Assembly: GCA_950295325.1 (NCBI GenBank)
Contig: OX485806.1
Span: 42,284,001-42,348,000 of the forward strand
Reading direction: 5' to 3'
DNA from: Polytrichum commune
Taxonomy: Eukaryota > Streptophyta > Polytrichopsida > Polytrichales > Polytrichaceae
DNA length: 64,000 nucleotides
Within the stretch, counting starts at the first letter, position 1, and every line of letters starts with the position of its first letter. The notes below the pieces were generated by a model that worked only from the letters and a program-made list of their open reading frames with translations, had not been told where the DNA came from and ran no database searches. Position numbers and translations under genes: made by a program. Below are positions 25,405-35,735 of this stretch, piece by piece.

Positions 25405-25625
25405 AAAGTAGATAGTGGTTAACGTGTTGGGCCGGTGGTATTTTAGAACCGGTAGATCGAGGGTTCAAAATCTTACGCGCGTGCGAGCTCGGATAGGGAG
25501 AGATCCAAATCTCGAAGCCACCGTGGTAGCAGCTAATGTTATTTTGGGGGGAGAGGGGCATAAGGGCTATACGGCTAAGGCTAAGGCTTTCTATAACCCA
25601 CATACTTCCTCATACATCCACATTC
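25405..25625 (+). mobile_element. tRNA-derived SINE-like element
   Basis: A tRNA-like head carries an A-box-like TAGTGGTTAAC at 25413-25423 and a B-box-like GGGTTCAAAATCT at 25461-25473, spaced as in RNA polymerase III promoters. GCCGGTGG and GAACCGGT between them could form a stem. A tail of about 130 bases unlike tRNA follows, as in plant SINEs. No clean target duplication was found, so the borders are approximate. It is not a functional tRNA because the acceptor stem cannot be drawn. Confidence 0.5.
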
Positions 25626-25649
25626 AACTTCATTCAACTTGCTTTTTAT

Positions 25650-25984
25650 TAAAATAATTATTTATTTCAAAAAACATTACTGAAACATAATTTATCTTGT
25701 TTGTTTGCAATTTTTGCAAACTTTTCGTCCATTTCGCCTTGAATGGCAATGAGCTGATGCACTTTAAAGTCCCTCCAATTTATTGTCACCGTCTCTTTTC
25801 CTTCCTCTTCTTCAGACGCACCAACTTCAATCATGTCGTTTTTTGTCCTCTTCGTCTTCTTCTTTTGTTACCCTCATTCTCTTCTTTTTTAGAACAAATT
25901 TTGGTGTTGTTGTTGTTGTTGTTGTTACTGTTCTTGTTGTCTCAAATTGCCCATTCATTTGTTGACCTTCTAAAAAATTAAACA
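25650..25984 (-). pseudogene. Possible C-terminal part of Harbinger accessory protein (Myb/SANT ORF1)
   Basis: On the minus strand a broken frame gives a Lys/Glu-rich stretch (KKKRMRVTKEEDEEDKKR), a Thr run from the GTT repeat at about 25905-25925, and residues resembling IAIQGEMDEKFAKIANKQ. Harbinger elements normally carry a Myb/SANT-like second protein whose C-terminal region looks like this. No Myb helix was found, so the call rests on position and composition. Confidence 0.3.
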
Positions 25985-27720
25985 TTAGTGGTTGTCAAAA
26001 TACATTGGAAAGTATAACTTTAACCATAACTTTAACCCATACACTGGCCCATTCTTGGACACACACATCATTGCCCACTTTGCAGCAGACACCATCATAT
26101 ACAAAGAACCCACAATTCCCCCCAAACTCAATATCACGAGAAAACAATTATCAACACTACGAATATTCTGTATCCACCACCAAAACAATCACATCGGTAC
26201 GTACGAAGAAATGAATCAACTCACCAATATAGCAAATAACCTCCAAATATTACAAATTCACACACAAATTGCACCACCCACCCCCTTAAATACCGCCGTT
26301 AATCCTAGCAAAAAATGGGCTTAATCTAATTATCCAAACACACCCAATAATAATAACATACTTATTCCACAATTCCCTAATTACCAAACCAACTTACCAT
26401 TAAAATTCCATCCACAATTCAACTACTATACAAGGCCTTAACATCTCCAAAAGACTACATGGACTCCAAAACATACTACAAGCAGAAATGATAGCCATAC
26501 ATGAAACACTCTATACAAAGTCAGAGCACACGTCAACATTAACGGCAACAAACAAGCATACAAATTGGCAAAAGAAGGGCTAGAACTAAAGCACAAAATT
26601 GCCATTCACCCATATGAACATGCCCATGCCACCCCATACTACTACCAAAAGGACGTTTGGGCCTCAATGATGGATGTTCCTGATAAAGGCCTTGTTAGAT
26701 TCCTAGAAAAACAAATTATTAAATACGACAGGGAAAACAACTTGGAAAACATGGCCACACAAACCCCCAACACTTACAAATGGACAGGAAATGCAGATAT
26801 AGACAAAGAACTTTCTAATGAATTATGGGAAAACCCGGAAATCACGGATAAACAAAAATCATGCCTCATCAAATTCCAAACATGAACCTATATGGGCAAT
26901 GCTCGAAAACAACTGTTCTTCGGTAGACAATCATATCCCTCTATTACGTGCCCCATTTGCAACTCATACGAACCGGACACGTGGTTACATGTACTACTTA
27001 CGTGTAAACAACAACATATACATTCACTTCACGTCAAAAGACACAACAAAACTGTATGGGAAATTAGGAAATTACTAATCTCATCTGAAAAATCTCGATG
27101 TTATATTCTCATGAACGCTAGCACCTTCAATAATACATCCCAGGAAAACACCGTTCCCAACTAGCTACTCCCTTGCACATGTGGTACACAAAGATGCCAT
27201 TGTAACTCCAGATTTAGACTTGACATCCTTTGTGTTAGAGGATTACCGTACCAAAATGACCCCCCCACAGACATGGACCCCAACCTCACCATACAATTCA
27301 TCGAATTCACATATTGTAATGATAGATTCTCTCCAGAAACACTCGAAGCAAAAATTAACAAATATAAACCATTAATCGATAGTATTGCTGCTAGAGGATG
27401 GAAAGTTGACCCCCTTATTATAATCACCGCAGGCACTAGAGCCACTACACACATTCCTTCAATGAAATCACTCGAAAATAAATTTAAAATGCCTATGCCT
27501 ATCATTAAAAATACTTTTAAAAACATCAATACTATCGCTATTAAATATGCCATGTCTATCCTCCTACACAAAAGAAGAATAGAAAACCACCAACCCCTAC
27601 CCCAAACACTAGACCCCCCATAGACAAAGCCATAAAACTTTGGTAACTAAGCCACTCTACTCCATCCACTAACAAATGCACTAGAGACTTGGCGACCCAA
27701 ACCATACTAACAATCCCCCC
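25985..27720 (+). pseudogene. LINE fragment: RNase H and zinc-binding C-terminal region
   Basis: Frames at 25992-26324, 26565-26885, 26892-27164 and 27273-27623 follow one another on the plus strand with stops and frameshifts between. Residues QAEMIAIHETL (about 26488) and RAHVNINGNKQAYKLAKEG (about 26525-26580) resemble the centre and end of an RNase HI domain, as found in many plant LINEs. A cysteine/histidine group CPICNSYEPDTWLHVLLTC (about 26951-27007) suits the zinc-binding tail of such elements. Reverse transcriptase and endonuclease are missing, so it is 5'-truncated. A poly(A) run at 28072-28081 may be the 3' end, but the bases between are not assigned. Confidence 0.55.
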
Positions 27721-28580
27721 TAAAAACTAACCATTTTGGTTCTTGTTACTAGTAACTGGTGACTATAGTGTCTACTCTTGAAAAGGAGGAAGAGATCTTT
27801 ACCTCCATACCTTTGTCCTGTGGGCATCGGATTGGAGGAGGATCGAACAGACACTTCATTCACGTCGGTCTCCTCCGGAGACCGAAGTTTTTCTTCTTCT
27901 TTGGAAAGTGTAAGCAGCAAATTGGGACCATGCAACATTTATGAAATGGACGATTGTTTGCTCTCAAAAAATCAAAGTCTCATATCTTCTATCCATTGCG
28001 AATTCTCTGACCACTCTCTTTGTGACTCTATACGTGATTTTTCATATGCAGTGTATTACTCTATTTTTGCCAAAAAAAAAAGTTGAGATTACTATATAAT
28101 GCCACAACATGTTGAAAAAAAATAAGAGCATGTAGTATACAACAACCTTATATATAGATTTTAGTTTAGGGGTCGTTTTACTATTTCATTGTTTATTGTA
28201 CTTTGTTTTTTTATTGTCTTCATGTTATTTTTTTATTTTTTAACGTTTTATTTTTTATTTTTAAAATTACCATTTTAATGTTTTATGTTCCATTTAATAT
28301 TTTAATATTTTTAGTTAACTTAATATTTTCCTATATTTTTGAATTTGGACGTTACATTGGTTTTTTGAATTATAATGTTTTTGTGTAATGAAGGGCAACC
28401 GCCATATCACGCACAACCCCAAGAAATTATTTATTAAAAATTTATTAAAATAACAATTTTTTGCCATGGGCCCTTGCATTTTCCTACCGGACCACCCTCT
28501 TGCCTTTCTCAACGCAAAACCCGTTGGACCATGCTAGTGTATTTATTAGGCTTAAAAAAAAATATTTTGGGGACCTAGAC
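27721..28580. other. Harbinger interior, no recognisable gene
   Basis: Contains a possible 102-codon frame at 27778-28086 and an A10 run at 28072. T-rich sequence fills 28200-28330. Nothing else is assignable. Confidence 0.35.
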
Positions 28581-28710
28581 CTTCATGGTCCCTCTACCAT
28601 TTTTTTTTCTAGTGTAAACCGAAGTTGTCCGGGGACGACCTTAGCAGCCAATCAATGCTCTTAGATCGCCATGGGACAACTTCATGGTCCATAGTGTAAA
28701 CTGGCCCTTA

Positions 28711-28760
28711 GTGTTTGCAAGTCCAACCGATGGCATGTTGACATCCTCCGGGTTTTTTAA
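28711..28760 (+). repeat. Right half of the dispersed repeat split by Harbinger
   Basis: GTGTTTGCAAGTCCAACCG follows the TTA duplication and matches the continuation of the uninterrupted copy at 34785-34858. Confidence 0.7.
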
Positions 28761-29559
28761 AATTGAATTGGGGTATATTCTATAAATCTCTCTAAAATGA
28801 TCAGTAATTTTTATTTAGTCTTGAATTTCAACCAATTCATATGTAACTAACTGATGGTTCACCCCGATCATTGTATAAGACGGGTATGTAGCCACACTAG
28901 GGGAACTTGCAGCTCCACATGACAACGTGGACGGGTCTTAAATGGTTATTCCTTCTCCAACTAACCCGCGTCTCCTAGGATATGGAACACACAATTAGCA
29001 CGAGATGGTTAGCAAATCTAAATTGAATTTGGAGTTTGTACAAATAGATAAATATTCATGTGACACACTTTTGAAAAAATATAGCATGATTTGACAAAAC
29101 CTTAGAGAGCAATGCATCACCAAAATTTAGTCGACTTCACAAATTTACGCATCACTACAAAATCTATGCATTGATTATGTATATCAAAATGATACTATAC
29201 ATGTCATAAAAGTATATGTAAGTGTATATATATATATATAATAATAAATATATACAACATTCAATATTTAATATTCTAGGTACAATGTCCAAAATAAAAC
29301 CTTGATTTTTTTTTCCAAAATGGTGTTGAATGAAATCGGTCACATTGTACACTAGTACCATACATTTTCGTTTGGAAATTGTATTGCCCATATAACCACT
29401 CCATTTTTAAAATCAATCCTATATGATTGATAATGCTCACTTGAAATGATATAATTGAAATCAATTTATTTTCTTGGATATTATTTATCCTCATTTGTGA
29501 AATATATTTCTACTGCATGACCAATGAAAGATCCATTTGTTCCATTTACACATGGAGGT
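28761..29559. other. AT-rich spacer
   Basis: No bounded feature; it contains a short TA repeat near 29225-29242. Confidence 0.4.
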
Positions 29560-31800
29560 TGAATATTCCTATTCATCTCAAGAATGTTTTTTTGCAAAAT
29601 ACAATTCTCTCTTCTTTAAGCATGACATTGTGAGTGCCACAAGCAGTACAAGTTTGTTTTTTCAATTTTGGTAAGCAAGAGAAACTACGTCTTTTTGCCA
29701 CATATTAACTTCGATGACTTTCAAAAGTTGGCATTTGGTTGAAAAATTTGAAGTTTTAAAAGTACCGTCGTGGCAGTAGACGACTCACCAATATCATGAA
29801 TATGTTTTGTTTTTGACACATTAAATCCAAGTCTTGTCCATGTCACATTCTTTTGTTGAGTCTTTTTGTTACTTCAGGCATGCGACATAAAGTTTCTAAG
29901 TGACTGAGCTATCATTTTTTCCACTACAACCATCAATTTTTTCAATTTTAAACTTAGCTCACAAAATGTTTTTTGATCAATAGATTATGTTCCAATATTA
30001 AAAAAATTCAATGATTTTTGAACATCTTCAACCTCCTTATAGAATTCAACATCATCATTGACCGTCCTGAAGGTTCTCGCATTTTATTTTTGTTAAAAGA
30101 TAGATCCTCATATATTGCATTGTCTATGCAAAAGGTATCCTCTTTAATAAAACCTTGTACATTGTAGTATTTTTTGTCAACAATTTTTCTTAAAGCCAAA
30201 ATGTGTTTGCACTTTGATTGAGTTTTGACAAAACCACATTGTTTGGATCACATTGATATTGTGTACCATAAATACTCTTTAATTATAGACCAATTTCAAA
30301 TATTAAACAAAATATGTCCACTTCACAAAGAAGTTGCTAAGAATCGTCCAAATATTTTTCAAAAATCTTTAAAGTTTTTTGTAATTTATTGGTGACAAAT
30401 TTGGTAGATCAATGAAGAGAATTTTTCCTAATTCATTTATCTTTTGTCAGTCCTTATAATGTTCAATCTAAATCATACCCCCCAATTCATTGTCCATTCA
30501 AACTTGGGTCACTTGTAATAATTATAAATAATTCATTCAACCTACGATTGATTATTCTTTGCAATAATGTGTATTTGATAAAATGCCACATTCAATCTAC
30601 AAAGTTAATGGTATCAACAAACTCATGGGAAATCAACCTTCCAAATACAGTGCACATTGTTCTACAATAATAATTTTGGCATGTCTGACCTACATCATCC
30701 ACATATATCATAACAACTGCAATATGCCCATAATCTTCTTTGAATGTATTGTACTTCTTTACAAATTCTATTTCAAACTCCGCATCCATTAACGTACACA
30801 TTGTTTTATATAATTCATCTCTTTTATTTCACCAACTTTAGGTAGAAGATTTTCCACCCATTTTTTTGTATCAAAATTGCACAACAAAAAATTACATAAA
30901 ATTTTTATTTGTGTCCCTCCCACAACACCATACCTCCAAGAATGTGGATCCATTTGAATAATGGCTCTATAAGAATTGTACTCTGTTTTGTTCATTGTCA
31001 ATAACAATCGCATTGGAACGAATGTCTCTCATAACGTCAAATATTTTCTCATTGTTAATTGTAAAACAACTTCGTCATGTCCATTATTTCTATCATTGAA
31101 ACATCACATCAAACATACAGAACATTCCGATGCCTTCCGCGTTAGGACATACAACTTTAAATAGTTGCATGTTATATTGGCCAGTCTTGAAAATTGAATA
31201 AGTTGTCTACGTTGAATTAGGTATAAAAATCTTTGCCAGTTGTAACATCCAATCATCCATCATAATAAGGACAAATGGATGTTTGTAAGGATTCACATTA
31301 CATGATTATGATTATGATTATGATTATTATTATTATTATTATTATCCTTCCAATAAAAATGGTAAGCATATGCATTTGTCCAATCATTTCATGATATCAC
31401 ATTATGCACTTGGGGATTCTATGCAATATTTTCAACATCATTTGAGGTAAGTCAAAACATAAATTAAACTTGCTCATAAGGAGGTGCAACTTCATTTAAA
31501 AACCTTGCTCTTTGTTTCAATGCCAAAAGAGCATGTTGTACACATTTAAAGACTGTCAAACTTTCTTTGCAATAATAAATGGCCCGAGGATGTATTGGAA
31601 GGAAGAAATAATCAACATCAAATCATGGTTCATGTCCAATATGGTTTCTTAAGTATAATTTAGCTTGAGGACCTTTGATTTCCTCCACATCCAAGGACAA
31701 GCTTGCATCCTTCTCTTCTACATATGGTTTTACTACCTTCAAAATAAACTCACACCCGCAATGCTTTGAAACAAATTCCTCACGTGTGATTACGTTTTGT
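29560..31800 (-). pseudogene. MULE/FAR1-like transposase remnant
   Basis: Read on the minus strand from about 31800 downward, broken frames give IKGPQAKLYLRNHIGHEP (about 31630), NKTEYNSYRAIIQ (about 30980), LCNFDTKKWVENLLPKVGE (about 30850), then after a frameshift LMDAEFEIEFVKKYNTFKE (about 30785) and FGRLISHEFVDTINFVD (about 30610). A cysteine group CTACGTHN occurs near 29645. The order and spacing resemble the C-terminal half of a MULE-type transposase, in which a conserved W-x2-H region and a zinc-binding tail follow the nuclease. Many stops are present and no catalytic residues were placed with certainty. Confidence 0.42.
31302..31345. repeat. Microsatellite (ATGATT)n then (ATT)n
   Basis: Four ATGATT-type units run directly into about seven ATT units. 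Confidence 0.95.
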
Positions 31801-31809
31801 AAATTGGGC

Positions 31810-32448
31810 AACCGGGATTTGTGGCGCCATTGGTGAGAAGGCGCAAGTGACATAATGTGGGTGATGGTCCCGAGCATTGAAAACGCCTCCCACACTCAAA
31901 GACTAAGAGTCATGAGGGTAAGGCCATGAGCTATGAGTAGTTTATGGCATCCAAATTCTAGAACGGTTAAGAACTACCTAATTGGAGGTGTAAGCTAGGA
32001 GATATGGCAATTTAAATGAGGCGTTGTCTAGGGACAATAGTGATTTGGGAGTGGCTCCTGAGACTACCTAGGTTTGAACAGCCATAACTTCTTTAATACT
32101 TGTTTGAATGGGGCAAGTAAGGATTTCATCAAACTTTACGCAAAGAGTAAATATTGATAGAGTGGTCGCTTGATAGCATTAGAGATCATAGGAAAAAGTT
32201 ATGATGGTTTGAAGCTGTCGGGGGCTTCTAGCCCTTGCGGCTTAGGGAAAATTTCTATTTGGCCCCAACCCTTAGGAGAGAGACAAAAGATTTATTGACG
32301 GTGGGATAGCGGCCTTGTTTAAAGTCCTAAATGGTTTTATGAGTAAGCCAGTATGGCTGACCGAACACTCCCGAGGCTGAACGACACGGCCTCCATGGGC
32401 TTTGGCCCAACATGGGGGCATAGTTGTCTAGTATGATTCGGGTTGTTG
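31810..32448 (-). repeat. Family B LTR fragment, inverted
   Basis: It is the reverse complement of the interior of the family B LTR. It includes the complement of the TGGCGCCACAAGTC block near 31820, the run of CCTTACCCTCATGACTC near 31910, and the ATACTAGGCAACTATGGCC region near 32420. It abuts a plus-strand copy starting at 32450. Confidence 0.75.
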
Positions 32449-32449
32449 T

Positions 32450-33418
32450 TGTCGCAACCCTTGCTAGCCCCCCTTGACAATCTTGCCAATTTTCAATTCT
32501 AGCAAAGGTTACGAGCGCTAACCATTCGCATTCCGCCATGCTAATGGTTAGCTCCTCCTACCCCGGACCTTATAGTTCATAGGAGGGAACCAACCCTCCT
32601 ACTTTGCTTTCGGGACTCACCCCTTAATCGGTAACCCATTCCTAGATGTGGACTTCCGTCCTTGGAAGTCCAATCCCATGTTGATCATCGCGTTGCCGGA
32701 GCAACACTACAACAACCCGAACCATACTAGGCAACTATGGCCTCACAATGGGCCAAAGCCCATCGAGGCTGAGCCGTTCGACCTCGGGTGGGTGAGGCCA
32801 CACCACCTCACCCATATAAGCCTCTAGGACTTCACGCGGGGCCCCTACCCCTCCGTCAACCAACCTCTTGTCTCTCTACCAAGAGTTGGGGCCAAGTGGA
32901 CATTTTCCTTTAGCTGCTGGGCCTAGAACCCCCCAGCAGCTTCAGACCATCATAACTTCCTTGTATGATGTCTGATCATAACAACCAACCACTCCATCTT
33001 CATCTATGCTTCACGTAGATGCCGATGGGCTCCTCACTTGCCCCATTCGGGCAAGTATTGAGGAAGTTATGCCTGTTTGAACCTTGGCAGTCCCGGGAAT
33101 CACTCCCAGGCACTGCTGTACCAGGGCGCTGTCCCGGGACAGCGCCCCACTCAAATGGCCATAACTCCTAGATCACACCTCCGATTGAGGTGTTTTTGAG
33201 CTTTCTAGAATCACCATGCCATGAGCTACGCATAACTCATGGCCTTACCCTTGTGCCTCCTAGTCTTCGTGGGTGGGAGGCGTTCCCAACGCCCGGGGCC
33301 CTCACCCACACTAGGATCACTTGGGCCCTCTCACCAACGGCGCCACAAGTCCCGGGTGTCACTCCGGGGTCCCCCTTGTGCCCATGGTGTTTCGGGCACT
33401 CCTCATGGAGAGGTGTCG
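32450..33418 (+). repeat. Family B LTR fragment, direct
   Basis: It begins TGTCGCAACCCTTGCTAG and follows the element at 14163-15936 as far as CTCATGGAGAGGTG, where it is cut off by the methyltransferase fragment. It lacks the second half of the 14163 copy, so the first GGTGCGCGAC near 15090 corresponds to its end. Confidence 0.78.
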
Positions 33419-34121
33419 TAAGTTGGCCTCACTGATGAGTGTGACATCACGAGGGAGATGTGAAAAACACCCACGAATGGCAGTCGGGTGTAACTGCTGT
33501 GGGTACAACACCATCAACTGGTGAAGATGACGACGAGCCACACGGGTGGACACTTGCGAGTTGTCCACATAGACATACCGCTTGACTGTAAGGCCAGCTT
33601 CCAATACGGCTGCTAATCATGTGCCAATGCCCCCAAACAGCTTCACCAAAGTAATCCTAGTGTCTGGAGGGCACCACAAAATGGGGAGTGCCAATGTGGA
33701 TAGACTATCCGATATGATTGGTGTGGTAGAACTGAGAGAGAGGACAATGTTTTCACAGCGTTGGAACAAGTCGGAGGAATCACGCCACAGAGGTAGAGGG
33801 TCCTTAGAATGGCGTACCAAGGTATGCCTAGGTGTCATCTCTCGTGGGTCTTCAACACTCCCCATGAATGCCAATGACTCCTCCAATAATGCGGATCCAT
33901 GAGGCAATGTATCCACCATAGCACTGGATCCAAAAACCATGGATAATGGTGCGATGGTTGCAGCCGTTGCGAATGCCACAGGAATGAGTTCCCTACGACC
34001 GTCTCCAGCCGACCAACCTGGGCGGATCCAAGCCTCCTCAGTCCAGTTGTCCAATCCAAAACCAAGGGGGTAAAGTGCTTGCTGACCAACTAAAATATCA
34101 TAGTTGGTCGCATCCGTCACC
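33418..34121 (-). pseudogene. Inverted fragment of retrotransposon protease-methyltransferase region
   Basis: On the minus strand this matches 38083-38790 of the methyltransferase retrotransposon. It runs from the protease end TDATNYDILVGQQALYP through the linker to KLFGGIGT (motif I) and stops just after LISEANL. A frameshift separates the motif I part (33359-33604 frame) from the linker (33617-34120 frame). The catalytic PCQ motif and everything downstream are absent. Both junctions are abrupt, with a family B LTR on one side and an LTR piece of the same retrotransposon on the other. Confidence 0.85.
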
Positions 34122-34250
34122 CTCTATTTACACTATTGGATTCTCCCTTGGTGGAGTGAGAGATAGCTTGATTAATTGTGTACATTTGAAGAGAGATGTA
34201 GAGCTCTTGTGAGTGTTCTACTCTCTTCCTTCTCACTTCGCAAGAATGCG
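34122..34250 (+). repeat. LTR fragment of the methyltransferase retrotransposon
   Basis: CTATTTACACTATTGGATTC and the next 110 bases match 42722-42832 inside the 3' LTR, then diverge after CTCTCTTCCTT. It may be what is left of the 5' LTR of the element, its first half having been replaced by the inverted fragment at 33418-34121. The LTR 3' border cannot be fixed because the 3' LTR is also incomplete. Confidence 0.65.
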
Positions 34251-35100
34251 CATGATTCCTTTTCTTTTCTTCCAATCTTGAGTTACAACACTCAAGAAAG
34301 AGTGTGAGAACAAGTGGTGGCGGGATTGTGGAGTGGAGAACGACAAACATCGCGGATTAGCGGAGCAACAAGAAGAAAGAGGTGTATTTGTGAAGTGCAC
34401 ACATCACTTTGAATTGTGGTGAGAAATCTTTGAATTTTTCACGGAATTTTGTACCATTTGTTTGCCCACAAGCATGAATTTGTGAAGTGGGAGGCGTACA
34501 AGTATTTGTGATCTTCAAAGAGATCAAAATCTTCCCAAAAAAAAAAAAAAATTGAAAGGAAGAAGAGGGAGGCGGCCTGCCTCCCTCCGCTGCTGGGTCT
34601 GTTGTAAGAGTTGGTCTGCGGTTGCCCGCGGCGGCGGTGGCTTGCATGCCTGCCAACCATCAAAGGCACCAGGCCCTTTAATTAACTAACTCGGGAGGCA
34701 GTGACAATAAATAACAATACTAGGCTTTCACAAGGAATGAATACAATGTAAATCCCTAAACAAGGATCCATAGGAGGCTAGTGATCGGGGAGAGATTTTT
34801 TGGGTATCATCGGTTGAGACCCGGGTGTTTGCAAATCCAACCGGTTACGTAGTGACAATTCGTTTTATTTTTATTTTTATTTTATTTTATAAATGAATTA
34901 ATGCCTTAATTAATTAAAAACCGGACTTTTTAAAATTAAAAATTAAAAAACCGGATTTTTAATTTTTAATTACATTAATTATTTATTTTATGTTTTCCTT
35001 CAACTTCTCATTTTTCTTTTCTCTCTAAGAGGTCAATTTCTTGTTTTCATTAATCATGAACACAAGATGAAACCAAATTTCTTATGAAATATTAAGGTGT
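34251..35100. other. Unassigned, includes uninterrupted copy of Harbinger target repeat
   Basis: Bases 34785-34858 match the joined sequences on either side of the Harbinger element (11930-11976 plus 28711-28750). An A15 run lies at about 34538 and an AT-rich palindromic zone at 34900-34985. No coding region is seen. Confidence 0.5.
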
Positions 35101-35735
35101 TTGGGATTGCTTTTAGGAATCGTGTTGCACGAAATTTCTGAGGAGTGTCATTGGAAATTGGGTGGAATATGGAATTCCGTTCGGCCTAAAATAAATTATT
35201 ATTAGGGTCGAATTGTGTTTGTCAACACATATTCCCGGCATTCTTGTGAGGAGGGATTCTTAGGTTGTAGTGGGAAGATGAGAGATGTACATAGGTAATA
35301 TTTCATTTTCTTAAGCAACAGGGGCTCTTCATTTTGACCACCAACCGCAGGCGGGTGCCGGTTGGTCGCGGTCGCTTTCAATTGTTTAAGTGTTGTTTTG
35401 GGGAAAAGGATCCAATGTTGTTATTGCATTGTTCCTTGTATTTTGTTGTGGTACCTTTCCCCGTGGCGGGCTGTTGTGTTGGAGTTTTTCAACATTGCCC
35501 CATTTTTGTGTTGTCCTAGTTTGTGATAGGGTATTGTGGGGGTGAGGTCGGAGTAATGACCGAGGAGACCCTTGTGTGTGTACCAAGTGGGCGGTGCTTG
35601 TATTCCCTTATAGTGAGGCTGGATTGATGACCAGCAGACCATAAGATTTGGTGGTGGTTGCAGGTGCAGGTTGCTTTTACCCTAATACCACATTAGTTTA
35701 GGTTGTTGGCTCCAGTGACCAAATCCATTGCGGGT
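35101..35735 (+). other. Leader (non-coding 5' region) of the methyltransferase retrotransposon
   Basis: This stretch aligns along its length with 63040-63610, including GGGTATTGTGGGGGTGAGG and GACCCTTGTGTGTG, although the frames differ, so it is conserved as nucleotide sequence. It precedes Gag in both copies. A primer-binding site was not recognised. Confidence 0.6.

Larger units (their letters stand above)
11980..28707 (+). mobile_element. PIF/Harbinger DNA transposon, 16.7 kb including nested insertions
   Basis: The left end begins GGGCTGGTTTACACTATGG (11980-12006). The right end (28681-28707) is its inverted copy with two differences in 27 bases. The 3-bp duplication TTA (11977-11979, 28708-28710) and GGGC-type ends are the PIF/Harbinger signature. 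The transposase remnant at 20713-24717 lies inside, in agreement. Removing the gypsy element (12187-20493) and the solo LTR (21790-24628) leaves about 5.6 kb, still containing SINE and LINE material, close to the usual size for autonomous Harbingers. The empty target at 34785-34858 confirms both borders. Confidence 0.88.

Noticed and set aside
25413-25473. Possible functional tRNA gene
   Set aside because: A and B boxes are present but no acceptor stem or plausible anticodon arm can be drawn.
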